Shown here one piece after another: positions 1 to 8,100 of a stretch of DNA of 21,966 bases (its first letter is position 1; the number at the start of each line of letters is the position of its first letter). A program made the translations under genes and the position numbers. The notes under the pieces were generated by a model, which searched no databases, was not told where the DNA came from, and saw nothing but the letters and a program-made list of their open reading frames with translations. Source of the stretch: Galbibacter sp035306585. Its GTDB lineage: Bacteria; Bacteroidota; Bacteroidia; Flavobacteriales; Flavobacteriaceae. The DNA is taken from assembly GCF_035306585.1 (NCBI RefSeq), contig NZ_DATGNU010000095.1, forward strand, positions 1-21,966. The letters are read 5' to 3'.

Positions 1-666
1 AAATTAGGCGCGGTTGTGAATAATCAAGGGCGGGGTAGTAGTTCAATTACTTTGCAAATGGATGGAGGTAGTATAAGTGATGATCCTACCCCTGGTAACT
101 TAAGGCTACTAACTCATACTATATCGGAAAAACAGGCTTTATTTGAAAGCCAAATAGGCGTGAACATTTCCCAATCAGAATATGATGATGCTGTAAGTTG
201 TTCGTATGAAAATAGACTTGTTCCTTTTCTTGATTATGATTTGATAGTTTTTGATCATGGTTATAATGATCGAATACATCTTTCTGATTTCTTAGCTGAT
301 CCTAATGGGCAAATTGCAGCGAAAGATAGATCGACATTTGGAGGGGCTTTTAAGTATCTTTATGATGTAATGTTAGATGGTAATCCAAATGCTCGGATAG
401 TTATTCTAGGTCATTATACTGATAAGGAAGTTTCCGAAAACGTCTCCTTAGTTTGGCAAGCGCAGGATAAGTTAGCAGAAATATTTAATCTGCCTATAAT
501 CAAGTTGTGGGAACAGACGGGGTTTAACGATCAAGTTGATTCAGAAGGAAATTTAAGGTTAGAAGTTTGGATACCCGACTTGGTCCACCCTCATACTGAC
601 ACAACTGGTAAATGCCAGGCTTTGTTGGGGGAGTTGGTGAGTGAGGGGTTAAAAGATATAAGGTAG
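1..666 (+). CDS. SGNH/GDSL-type hydrolase, C-terminal part (5' end outside window)
   Basis: The reading frame is open from base 1, so the gene starts upstream; the GTG at 16 is unlikely to be the real start because the residues before and after it (KLGAVVNNQGRGSSS) look like SGNH block II. About 221 residues are visible. The block III Gly-x-Asn-Asp motif is seen in DHGYNDR, and the block V Asp-x-x-His pair in PDLVHPHTD close to the C-terminus. The block I Gly-Asp-Ser nucleophile must lie to the left. Family members are esterases or carbohydrate deacetylases. The gene sits just before a holin-endolysin cassette, so it is probably a phage virion or late protein, perhaps acting on host surface polysaccharide; that role is inference. 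The fold assignment is fairly secure, the substrate is unknown. Confidence 0.72.
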   Translation, partial: KLGAVVNNQGRGSSSITLQMDGGSISDDPTPGNLRLLTHTISEKQALFESQIGVNISQSEYDDAVSCSYENRLVPFLDYDLIVFDHGYNDRIHLSDFLADPNGQIAAKDRSTFGGAFKYLYDVMLDGNPNARIVILGHYTDKEVSENVSLVWQAQDKLAEIFNLPIIKLWEQTGFNDQVDSEGNLRLEVWIPDLVHPHTDTTGKCQALLGELVSEGLKDIR

Positions 667-671
667 TGATT

Positions 672-1214
672 ATGAAACCACTTACCTACATACTTAATGC
701 TATGGCTTTTGACAACGCACATGATATGTTAGGGACTTTCAGTCCTTATTTTAATCGATTTTTAACCCTGTCATTGTCTGTGGGTATTTTTGGAGGTTTT
801 GTTGAAACATACCTAGGAATATCATTCATGTTGTGGCTATTCATAGCTACAGGTGCATTCTTTGATATACTCCTAGGTATATACGCAAATGTAGTTTTTT
901 TAGGACATGACCTAGATACTAAGAAAGCGTTTAGAGGTGTATTTAAGATTTTTGTTGTAATGTCTATAATCTTCCTAACCAACACCTTTAATCAAGGGAT
1001 ACAGACATCGAATATACAGCCTAACTTATTAGGACAAATTGCGGGTGTTATAACGTCCACTTTGCATTATTCGAGTGTGATCTTAATTGGTTTATACATC
1101 ATGCTGGGAATCGCAGAAAATGGAGCGAAAATAGAGATACCGTTATGTGTATCTCTAGTGAAGATATTGAAGTTACGAATCAAACAAGTGGAAGATAAAA
1201 ATGAAGTTAAGTGA
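672..1214 (+). CDS. Phage holin-like small membrane protein
   Basis: A 180-residue protein rich in hydrophobic segments (roughly residues 28-48, 50-72, 85-105 and 128-147 by eye), ending in a short basic tail. The core reads like the holin family common in Bacteroidota and Firmicutes phages (GIYANV followed by a charged stretch and KAFRGVFKIFVVM). Such proteins form the inner-membrane lesion that releases or activates the endolysin. I place the start at the ATG at 672; a GTG at 666 would overlap the previous stop but adds only two residues. The end overlaps the following endolysin start by 14 bases, which suggests coupled translation. The call relies on topology and gene order more than on a diagnostic motif. 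Confidence 0.65.
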   Translation: MKPLTYILNAMAFDNAHDMLGTFSPYFNRFLTLSLSVGIFGGFVETYLGISFMLWLFIATGAFFDILLGIYANVVFLGHDLDTKKAFRGVFKIFVVMSIIFLTNTFNQGIQTSNIQPNLLGQIAGVITSTLHYSSVILIGLYIMLGIAENGAKIEIPLCVSLVKILKLRIKQVEDKNEVK

Positions 1215-1584
1215 GAAGCAACAGATATTCACTCGAAATATAGGGTGTTTGATTGAGTTCGCATATAACCAGGGTTGGGGATTAACATTTGGGGAAGCAC
1301 AGCGAACTCAAGATCAGATTTTATTAAACTTCTTTGGGTTCTCCGTTGTGAAAGGAGGTTCATTAGGTATTAAACTTGTCAAACGTAAACCCACCAGTAA
1401 GACATTGGAAAGCCTTCATGGTTATAGATTGGCCGTGGATTTCAATTTATTCATAAATGGAGAGTACATCACTGACAGAGCGCCATATAAACCATTAGCC
1501 GAATATTGGAAAAGTCTACATCCAAACAACCGAGCCGGCTATGATTGGGGGTGGGATGCGAATCATTTTGAGATGCAGCCATAA
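1201..1584 (+). CDS. M15-family peptidase, phage endolysin
   Basis: A 127-residue single-domain peptidase without a signal peptide or wall-binding domain, the usual size for phage M15C L-alanyl-D-glutamate or D-Ala-D-Ala type endolysins. Zinc ligands expected for the family are visible: His73 and Asp80 in HGYRLAVD, and His122 in DANHFE, with Asp119 in the position of the catalytic acid/base. The N-terminus (MKLSEKQQIFTRNIGCLIEF) is typical of phage endolysins of this type. It cleaves peptide cross-bridges or stems in peptidoglycan during lysis; without its own export signal it needs the upstream holin-like protein. Its start lies inside the holin gene and its stop shares one base with the next start (TAATG), so all three are probably one transcript. 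Confidence 0.85.
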   Translation: MKLSEKQQIFTRNIGCLIEFAYNQGWGLTFGEAQRTQDQILLNFFGFSVVKGGSLGIKLVKRKPTSKTLESLHGYRLAVDFNLFINGEYITDRAPYKPLAEYWKSLHPNNRAGYDWGWDANHFEMQP

Positions 1585-2144
1585 TGGATCTTTTAAAACG
1601 AATACTACCATATTTAATTTGCTTGATCCTGGGTATGCTACTTCTTAATGAATGCAACAGGGATCCGGAGGTGAAAACTATTGTCAGAACGGTTGCTGTT
1701 CCGGAGATCATAAAGCAGTTTGACACGATTGTAGTCGAGAAGCCAATTCACACCCATTCAGTTGACACCATTTATGTGGATCGGTTCGTCCAAGCGGATA
1801 GTACCGGTCAATTGGATCTATATAAGGATGCAGTCACCATACGGGAATACAAAGAAGTCTTTGAAGATTCAATGGCTATAATAGAAGTATTCAGCAAGAC
1901 CAGAGGTCATCTCCTGGAGCAGCAAGCCAACTACACTATATTTGAAAGACAGATAACCGATACTATTCCACTTCCCAGACCAAAGGGTAATTTATATTTA
2001 ATGCCAGAAATTGGCACTACAACCGATTTAAGAGGACTCAGAGCAAAAGCAGGGATAATGTACCAAGACCGTAATAAACACTTGTATTCGCTTTCTATGG
2101 ATGTAGATGGTTACATATATATAGGTTACGGAATCAAGTTCTAG
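1584..2144 (+). CDS. Membrane-anchored spanin-like lysis-cassette protein (hypothetical)
   Basis: A 186-residue protein with one N-terminal hydrophobic anchor (about residues 7-22, LPYLICLILGMLLLNE), then a polar, charge-rich region of about 110 residues that may be coiled or extended, and a C-terminal stretch with alternating hydrophobic residues (LYLMPEIGTT, YSLSMDVDGYIYIGYGIKF). The ATG overlaps the endolysin stop (TAATG). Position directly after the endolysin and the inner-membrane anchor plus periplasmic stalk layout suggest an i-spanin or unimolecular spanin-like role in disrupting the outer membrane. I recognise no named family. The C-terminus resembles strands of an outer-membrane barrel or a beta-rich tip, which would be unusual for a classical Rz protein. 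The spanin function is inference from gene order. Confidence 0.5.
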   Translation: MDLLKRILPYLICLILGMLLLNECNRDPEVKTIVRTVAVPEIIKQFDTIVVEKPIHTHSVDTIYVDRFVQADSTGQLDLYKDAVTIREYKEVFEDSMAIIEVFSKTRGHLLEQQANYTIFERQITDTIPLPRPKGNLYLMPEIGTTTDLRGLRAKAGIMYQDRNKHLYSLSMDVDGYIYIGYGIKF

Positions 2145-2160
2145 CAGGCTTAAAAATAAA

Positions 2161-2832
2161 TTAAGAACTTTTTATTTCTTTTTCTAATTGTTCTGTAAAA
2201 CTATAAAAAGCATCCATATATTTAATATCAAAATATAAGTCTTTCGGATAGGGCTGATTGTTTAGATAGGTATTTTTAATAGTAGTTATTATATCTCTTA
2301 ATTCCTTGTTTTTTTTATCAAGTTCATGATACTCGTCAGAATTAAGGCTGCATGGAAAGTAGTATTCATAGCTAATATGCATATGATCTATATAAATATA
2401 ATTTTGTTCAACTTGATTAATTACTTCAGCAAAAATGACTAAATCTATATTTTCTTGTTTAATTTTTATACTATAATTGTTTAGATCTATTAATCCTGCT
2501 AATCTATTTATATTAGATTCTACTGACGATATCTGTCCGCATACTTTTTGGTAAATATCAAGTCTTTTATTTTTTAAATGTAGTTCTTGTGTATGTTTGT
2601 TGGAATTTTCAGCAACGTAATAAGTTAGAAAACTTAATACAATTAAGCTCGCTAATGATATAATTGTATTTACAACGCCACCTACATCTGCCCCAAACTC
2701 GCCCCAGTGATTTATATCCTTTGAAATAAATGTGTTCCCAAAATTAAGAATAAATGCTGCTATCGGAATGAATATTATTACTGATAAAATTATAAAAATA
2801 GTCTTAAGTAGTTTTAAAGGATCTTTCATCAT
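2161..2832 (-). CDS. Two-helix membrane protein, PutAbiC-like (putative phage exclusion)
   Basis: A 223-residue protein. Two transmembrane helices (about residues 9-31 and 53-72) flank the motif HWGEFGADVGG (42-52), followed by a charged helical region (about 75-110) and a cytoplasmic-looking C-terminal domain. The pattern helix, W-G-x-F-G-x-x-x-G-G, helix, charged helix is what I recall from the putative phage abortive infection family PutAbiC and similar phage-borne membrane proteins. The gene is reversed relative to the lysis genes, very AT-rich, and lies between them and the tRNA att scar, the classic place for an accessory (moron) gene expressed from the prophage. A TATATTTG promoter box lies 17 bases before the start. 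Two adjacent Met codons (2830 and 2827) are both possible starts. Immunity function is inference. Confidence 0.55.
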   Translation of the reverse strand: MMKDPLKLLKTIFIILSVIIFIPIAAFILNFGNTFISKDINHWGEFGADVGGVVNTIISLASLIVLSFLTYYVAENSNKHTQELHLKNKRLDIYQKVCGQISSVESNINRLAGLIDLNNYSIKIKQENIDLVIFAEVINQVEQNYIYIDHMHISYEYYFPCSLNSDEYHELDKKNKELRDIITTIKNTYLNNQPYPKDLYFDIKYMDAFYSFTEQLEKEIKSS

Positions 2833-2848
2833 AGTTTAGGTTTTAATG

Positions 2849-2856
2849 CAAATATA
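2849..2856 (-). promoter_or_regulatory. Candidate -7 box of PutAbiC-like gene
   Basis: Read on the minus strand this is TATATTTG, a perfect match to the Bacteroidota -7 consensus TAnnTTTG, 17 bases ahead of the start codon. No TTG is found at the expected distance upstream, so this is tentative. An own promoter would allow expression while the lysis genes are silent. Confidence 0.4.
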
Positions 2857-2965
2857 CTATTCCTTGAGAATCTAATTGCTCATATAAAATGTCAATAATA
2901 TTTACGAAAAGTTTACGATAAATATATATATGAGTTTTAAAGTGCTATATAATACACATTGTTTA

Positions 2966-3012
2966 CTGGATTGTGGTTCCAGAGGTCGCCGATTCGAACC
3001 CGGTCTTCCACC
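2966..3012 (+). repeat. Attachment site: 3' half of tRNA-His (att scar)
   Basis: The sequence matches a tRNA from the anticodon arm to the 3' end. Anticodon stem CTGGA/TCCAG encloses the loop TTGTGGT with anticodon GTG (His). The variable loop AGGTC, T-loop TTCGAAC, acceptor strand CTTCCAC and discriminator C (a tRNA-His hallmark) follow. No D-arm or 5' acceptor strand precedes it; the upstream DNA is AT-rich phage-side sequence. This is what remains of the host 3' end when an element integrates in a tRNA gene and restores the intact tRNA at its other end. The T-stem has an A53-C61 mismatch and a G-T pair, consistent with a non-functional relic. CCA is not encoded. Confidence 0.75.
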
Positions 3013-3024
3013 CAAATGCTTTAG

Positions 3025-3053
3025 AAGCTCCTTGTTTTAGGGAGCTTTTTTTA
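3025..3053 (+). terminator. Intrinsic terminator of the original tRNA-His gene
   Basis: Stem AAGCTCC (3025-3031) pairs with GGAGCTT (3041-3047) around a nine-base loop and runs into seven T residues. It stands 12 bases after the tRNA 3' end, so it is probably the host terminator of the tRNA-His transcript, now separated from its gene. Confidence 0.75.
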
Positions 3054-3148
3054 TTGGATGCCATGGTGCTTATTTCTTCAATGACAAATTCAATATATAC
3101 CAAGGATCTTATGATCCAGAATTCTAATATATGCGTTGGTATGGGCAT

Positions 3149-3187
3149 AAAAAAAGTGTTTCTTCTATTACTAGAAAAAACACTTTT
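3149..3187 (-). terminator. Intrinsic terminator of M28 peptidase gene
   Basis: AAAAGTGTTT (3152-3161) and AAACACTTTT (3178-3187) form a 10-bp stem. On the minus strand the hairpin is followed by a run of T (complement of A at 3149-3155). It lies 27 bases after the peptidase stop codon; A/T-rich flanks on both sides could let it act in both directions. Confidence 0.75.
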
Positions 3188-3213
3188 ATCTTATTTTCAT
3201 TAAAGAAGTGCTC

Positions 3214-4791
3214 TTATTCTTTTGGCGCTTTATCTACCACAAGACGTTCGGGTCTATTGGCAACTTCCCAAGCGGTATGGAATACCAGTCTTGCTCTGTT
3301 CTCCAGTAGATCATAATTTATCTTATCTGGCGTGTCAGTTACTTTGTGATAATCCTCGTGAGTTCCGTTAAAGTAAAATATAATTGGAATATTATGTTTT
3401 GCAAAATTGTAGTGGTCACTTCTGTAATAAAAACGGTTCGGGTCGTTCTCGTCGTTATATGTGTAATCCAATTCAATCTGCATAAACTCATCATTTACTT
3501 TTTCAGAAAGTTCATGAAGGTCGGTGCTTAATTTGTCCGATCCGATTAGGTAGATGTAGTTTCTATCGCCGTCTCTTTTAGGGTCTATCCTACCAATCAT
3601 ATCAATGTTAAGATCGGCTACAGTATTTGCCAATGGGAAAATTGGATTGTCGGTGTAGTACTGTGATCCATAAAGGCCTTTTTCCTCTGCTGTAACATGT
3701 AAGAAAACAATCGATCTTTCTGGTCCGTTACCATCTGCCACAGCCTTTTGAAATGCTTCAGCGATTTCTAACATCGCAACAGTTCCACTACCGTCATCAT
3801 CAGCTCCGTTGAATACATCTCCACTTGGATCTACACCTACGTGGTCTAAGTGAGAAGAAATATAAACATATTCATTTGGCTTGCTTTTTCCTTTAATAAT
3901 AGCAACGACATTTTCAGAATCTACATCTGTAGTGACGCTCTCAATGTTTAATGTGATTTGCTCTTTAAGGTCTTTTGCAGTATTTTTACTGTCCACCTCC
4001 GGATAAATTTTAGTAGCTACGTCTTTGTTTACGAAAATATAAGCGATTTTTTCTTCGTCACTTTTAAGTACCATATTTCCGCCACTTTCAGATTGGATGA
4101 AGTAATCATATCTGTTTTTTGAACGATTGTAGTATTCGGGATCATAATAGATAATTCCTTCTGCACCTTTTTCAGTAGCGATATCAACACGTTTACTTAA
4201 GGTCTCTCTCCAATTAGACCAAACACCTGGTTGATCACTTCCTGTCAGTGTATAGTTGCCATTTTCGTCTTGTGGCTCTCCGGATTTAATAAGTACATAT
4301 TTTCCTTTTACATCAACACCCTTATAATCTGAATATTCTTCCGTTTCAATACCGTAACCAGCATAGACGATGTCATAGGTTTGATTTGATACATTGGAAA
4401 AGGTGATAATGCCTTCTCCTAGTGTGTACTCATTTCCTCCAACAACGATAGATCCACTAGGGATACCATTGATTTCTAAAGGAACTTTTTGGTAGTAGTC
4501 ATTTCCTCCTTTGGCTGCAGGAACATTGATATCTTGGTAGTGATTTTTAATATATTCAACAGCCTTTTTTTGCCCAGGTTCTCCAGTGTTTCTTCCTTCA
4601 AACTCATCTGAAGCGTAGATGTAGAGGTGTTTTTTTAAATCCTCTTGGGTAATGGTTTCGGCATAGGAAATTCTTTGTTCTTTCGTAAGGCCCGTTTCTG
4701 GGACTGCTTTACTGCTAGTAGTGCTATCAGTGTGCTGCGCACTATTACATGACATGGCTATAAATAGCCCTGCAAATAAAATTTTATTCAT
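3214..4791 (-). CDS. M28-family zinc metallopeptidase, lipoprotein
   Basis: From the ATG at 4791 this is a 525-residue exported aminopeptidase-like protein. The N-terminus is a lipoprotein signal with lipobox Ile-Ala-Met-Ser-Cys15. Residues about 110-290 fit the inserted PA-type domain of M28 proteins, and the catalytic domain runs from about 295 to the end. Metal and catalytic residues are all visible: His314 (SSHLDH), the Asp cluster in GADDDGSG (329-336), Glu369-Glu370 (TAEEKG), Asp397 (NIDMIGR) and His482 (DYHKV). It should release N-terminal amino acids from peptides at the cell envelope. An in-frame TTG at 4824 would add 11 residues, but it overlaps a candidate promoter box and would bury the signal peptide, so I reject it. 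Ordinary complete gene, monocistronic, with its own terminator. Confidence 0.92.
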   Translation of the reverse strand: MNKILFAGLFIAMSCNSAQHTDSTTSSKAVPETGLTKEQRISYAETITQEDLKKHLYIYASDEFEGRNTGEPGQKKAVEYIKNHYQDINVPAAKGGNDYYQKVPLEINGIPSGSIVVGGNEYTLGEGIITFSNVSNQTYDIVYAGYGIETEEYSDYKGVDVKGKYVLIKSGEPQDENGNYTLTGSDQPGVWSNWRETLSKRVDIATEKGAEGIIYYDPEYYNRSKNRYDYFIQSESGGNMVLKSDEEKIAYIFVNKDVATKIYPEVDSKNTAKDLKEQITLNIESVTTDVDSENVVAIIKGKSKPNEYVYISSHLDHVGVDPSGDVFNGADDDGSGTVAMLEIAEAFQKAVADGNGPERSIVFLHVTAEEKGLYGSQYYTDNPIFPLANTVADLNIDMIGRIDPKRDGDRNYIYLIGSDKLSTDLHELSEKVNDEFMQIELDYTYNDENDPNRFYYRSDHYNFAKHNIPIIFYFNGTHEDYHKVTDTPDKINYDLLENRARLVFHTAWEVANRPERLVVDKAPKE

Positions 4792-4821
4792 CTTTCGATT
4801 GTTATTTAGCGTGTTATTTTC

Positions 4822-4829
4822 CAAATATA
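4822..4829 (-). promoter_or_regulatory. Candidate -7 box of M28 peptidase gene
   Basis: On the minus strand this reads TATATTTG, matching TAnnTTTG, 30 bases before the ATG at 4791. No clear TTG is seen at the -33 position, so the assignment is moderate. It overlaps the alternative TTG start, which argues for the downstream ATG. Confidence 0.4.
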
Positions 4830-5054
4830 AGTTGACTGTTTGATATATGGGCTATTTTTAATCTAATTACTTGTTAAAATTGCTATTTTTCACTCAAATG
4901 GCCTCTAGTTTGGATTATATTTCCTTGTTTTTAAGATTGTTATGAGTTTTTGGGGTTCTTGCTCTTCTGCTGGAATTCTTTGGTTTGATATTTTTTTCTA
5001 AAACAGGCAAAACGATACATAAGTTTTTTGTAGCATTCAAAATACGCTATGCCT

Positions 5055-5084
5055 TTTGAATCCGCAATTACCTGTGTATATTTG
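5055..5084 (+). promoter_or_regulatory. Bacteroidota-type promoter of tamB-tamL
   Basis: TTTG at 5055-5058 is followed after 18 bases by TATATTTG (5077-5084), matching both parts of the Bacteroidota sigma-A consensus (TTTG and TAnnTTTG). Transcription would begin near 5091, leaving a leader of about 34 bases before the tamB ATG. Confidence 0.6.
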
Positions 5085-5124
5085 TAAGTACCCTGAACCA
5101 CCACTTTTAAGGTTTTAATGTGGT

Positions 5125-8100
5125 ATGTTAGATAAAAAAAAGTTTACTAGACCCAAATGGCTTAAAGTATTACTGCACGTAGTTGCGGTACTTCTTCTGC
5201 TCTTGGTAATACTTGTCATTTTCATTCAAAGTAAATGGGGGCAGGACATCATTGTTTCGAAAGCCGTCACCTATCTTGAAGAGCAAATCGGAACGCATGT
5301 TTCTTTAGATAAATTATACCTTACCTACTCAGGAGATCTTTCTATAGAAGGCTTATATATGGAAGACCAAAATGGTGATAGTTTGGTTTATTCCAAGGAC
5401 CTTCAAGTTTCTTTAGCACTGATGCCTTTAATTAGAGGGACCAAAATCCATATTAAGGATATCGACTGGGTCGGCCTTAATGCCAATATTCAACGGGATT
5501 CTCTAGGGAAGTTTAACTTTGATTATATTCTAGAGGCATTTACAACTACGGATACCGCTACAGTTGATACGACCGCTACCATGGCTTTTCAACTAGACCA
5601 ATTAGAGTTTCATGATTTTAGATTGAATTACAACGATGATCAGCAAGGGACCTTGGCAACTTTAGAGTTAGGTTTATTCACTCTAGCGATGGATAAGCTT
5701 GACTTGGAACAAATGGATTTCGATGTTCAGGACTTGGAATTTAAAAACAGTAATTTGGTGTACCGACAAACCAAAATTTTACCCTTGCAGGCTGTTGAGA
5801 CTCCGCAAACTGAACAAGAAATCGTTCTTCCAAAATTAAAAATACAGGATCTGAATCTAGAAAACCTTCAGATTGATTATAAGGTTCCGCTTAAAAATAC
5901 TTCCCTAGTCTTGCAGTTAGGGACTTCCGCTTTAGAGGATGCTGATTTCAATCTCTCGGATGCTAAGATTTCCTTAAACTCGTTTTCTTTAGCGGATACA
6001 CAAATTAACTACACTGACCTTTCAACCAATGAAATAGAAAAGGATACGCTACCCAAGGACACCAACATACCGTTTGAGTGGCCCGATTACCAGATAGCAA
6101 TTGGAGGTATCTATTTAGTAAATAACAAAATTCACTACAAAAATTCATTGCAAGAGCCTCATAATGATTTTAATCCATCGGATCTTCAAATAGAAGATTT
6201 GAATTTTATAGCAGAACACTTAACCTATGCGCCAAAACAGCTCCATGCTAATGTGGAAAAATTCACCTTTAAAGATGGACAACGTTTTTGGTTGAAAAAC
6301 ATCGCTTTCGATCTACAAGTCGATGATAGAGCGGCGCGTTTAACCAATGCTAAAGTATTCACCCAGAGAACAACACTACAAGGTGATGCGTCACTTGAGT
6401 ATGCCTCAGTTGCTGCCTTTATCAACCAACCAGAAGCTGCTTTTATAACGCTAGATTTTCCATTTGAATTAGACGTCCTGGATTTAGGATATTTTCAAGC
6501 AGATCTCTTAAAGAACCCTTATATAAAAGCCCTTAGTTCAGCCCCATTACAAGGGAGGCTTGTATCTAGTGGGAGTTTGGATAGTTTAACGGTAGATACG
6601 TTGTCACTTCGATGGCACCATAGTCTGGTAAACCTAAAAGCTTTTGCCACTTCCCTTTCAGAGACTCAAAAGCTACATGTGCAGATTCCTAATTTATCAC
6701 TTGGGTCAACAAGTTCAGATATCTATCGATTCTTGCCAAAGGAGGATTTAGGACTTGATTTACCAGATAGCCTTCACCTCAGTGGGAATTTATCTGGAGG
6801 AAAGCAAGGTGGATTAGCTGATCTGACTCTTAATTCTTCTAAAGGTACCTTGAGTTTAGTTGGGAACTTTTTATATTCCGATGCCATTTCCTATGCCGTT
6901 GATTTGCAAACGGCGCAATTTGATCTAGGTAGTATTATCCAAGATCAAAAACTAGAACCGTTGACGGTGTCACTGCAAAGTATGGGTGCAGGGACTTCTT
7001 TATATAACATAACCGCATCACTCACCTCTGAATTTGATTCTCTTGTATACGCAGGATATGATCTTAGTCCACTAAGATTAAATGGTCAAATCACCAATGG
7101 AGAAGGCGGTATTCATTTAGCATTCAGCGATGACAATGTCGATCTTAGCACCGTGGTGGAAATGGATTTAGACTCGGTAAATTCGGTGATGGATCTTGTG
7201 GTCGATTTAAAAGGCGCTAATTTATACCAGCTGGGAATTACAAAAAAAGACATACGAACAGCTTTTCACTTTAGTGCGAATCTAAAGGGTAATTTGGAAA
7301 AATTTACCCTGGAAAGTCGCTTAAATGACGGGGTAGTCATAGCGGATAATAATTCCTATGATATAGGGGTAATGGAACTCGATGCGAATGTTTCACAGGA
7401 TCAAACCAATTTAAATATTGATCACAAAATTCTTCAAGGGAGGTTAAGATCCAATGCAAATCCTCAACTTCTCTCCAGTGCTATCGGATCCTATTTTAAA
7501 GGAGTTGTAAGTGATTCCATTGTGGTGGATTCTACGTTGGCCGGGGTCAATGCTATGGTCAATCTGCAGATGAAAGTACAAAATGGGCCTCTTTTAAATA
7601 GGGTGTTTCTTCCTGGATTAAATGCTATGGATACCATTTCATTAGCCCTGGATTTTAATCATAGTGAGCAAGTACTCTCAACTCATCTGAATATCCCTCA
7701 CTTAGATTACCAGGGGAATAAAATAAATCATTTAGATCTAGATGTCACTGGAGCTGAGCAACAAATGAAATTCGCTTTAAATTGGTCAGAGCTGCAAGCT
7801 GGGCCAGTAGATATGGGGGATACGGAATTAAAGGGTGTTTACCAAGACAAACATCTTGCCTTACGATTTAAAAGTATGGATTCGCTCGTTCCCGTGGTGG
7901 ATGTTGGTTCTGAGGTTTCATTTAAAAATGACAGTATTCGTTTTAAGATTGATCCAGATGAACTTACCTTAAATAAGCAACCATGGTTTATCCCTTTGTC
8001 TAATGAGATTATTTATTCGGCTGAAGATGTGAATGTTCAGGATTTTAAATTAAGTCATGCAGCGCAGCAAATCACATTAGAGCATAAAGAATCCCTGGAT

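Larger units (their letters stand above)
4792..5124. other. Divergent intergenic region between M28 gene and tamB
   Basis: A 333-bp non-coding stretch that holds the candidate promoters of both flanking genes at its two ends. I see no small ORF with convincing coding character, no RNA gene and no strong hairpin in the middle. Confidence 0.6.

Noticed and set aside
666..671. GTG start for the holin-like gene overlapping the previous stop
   Set aside because: The ATG two codons later is a better start and the difference is only two residues.
3104..3117. Small palindrome GGATC-TTAT-GATCC
   Set aside because: Only 5 bp of stem, no T-run and no gene to serve; likely chance.
2963..3148. Short overlapping ORFs on both strands across the tRNA fragment
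   Set aside because: They read through the tRNA remnant and a terminator, have no protein-like composition, and are explained by non-coding sequence.
4792..4824. N-terminal extension of the M28 peptidase from a TTG start
   Set aside because: It would place eleven polar residues before the signal peptide and overlaps a TATATTTG promoter box; the ATG at 4791 gives a standard lipoprotein signal.
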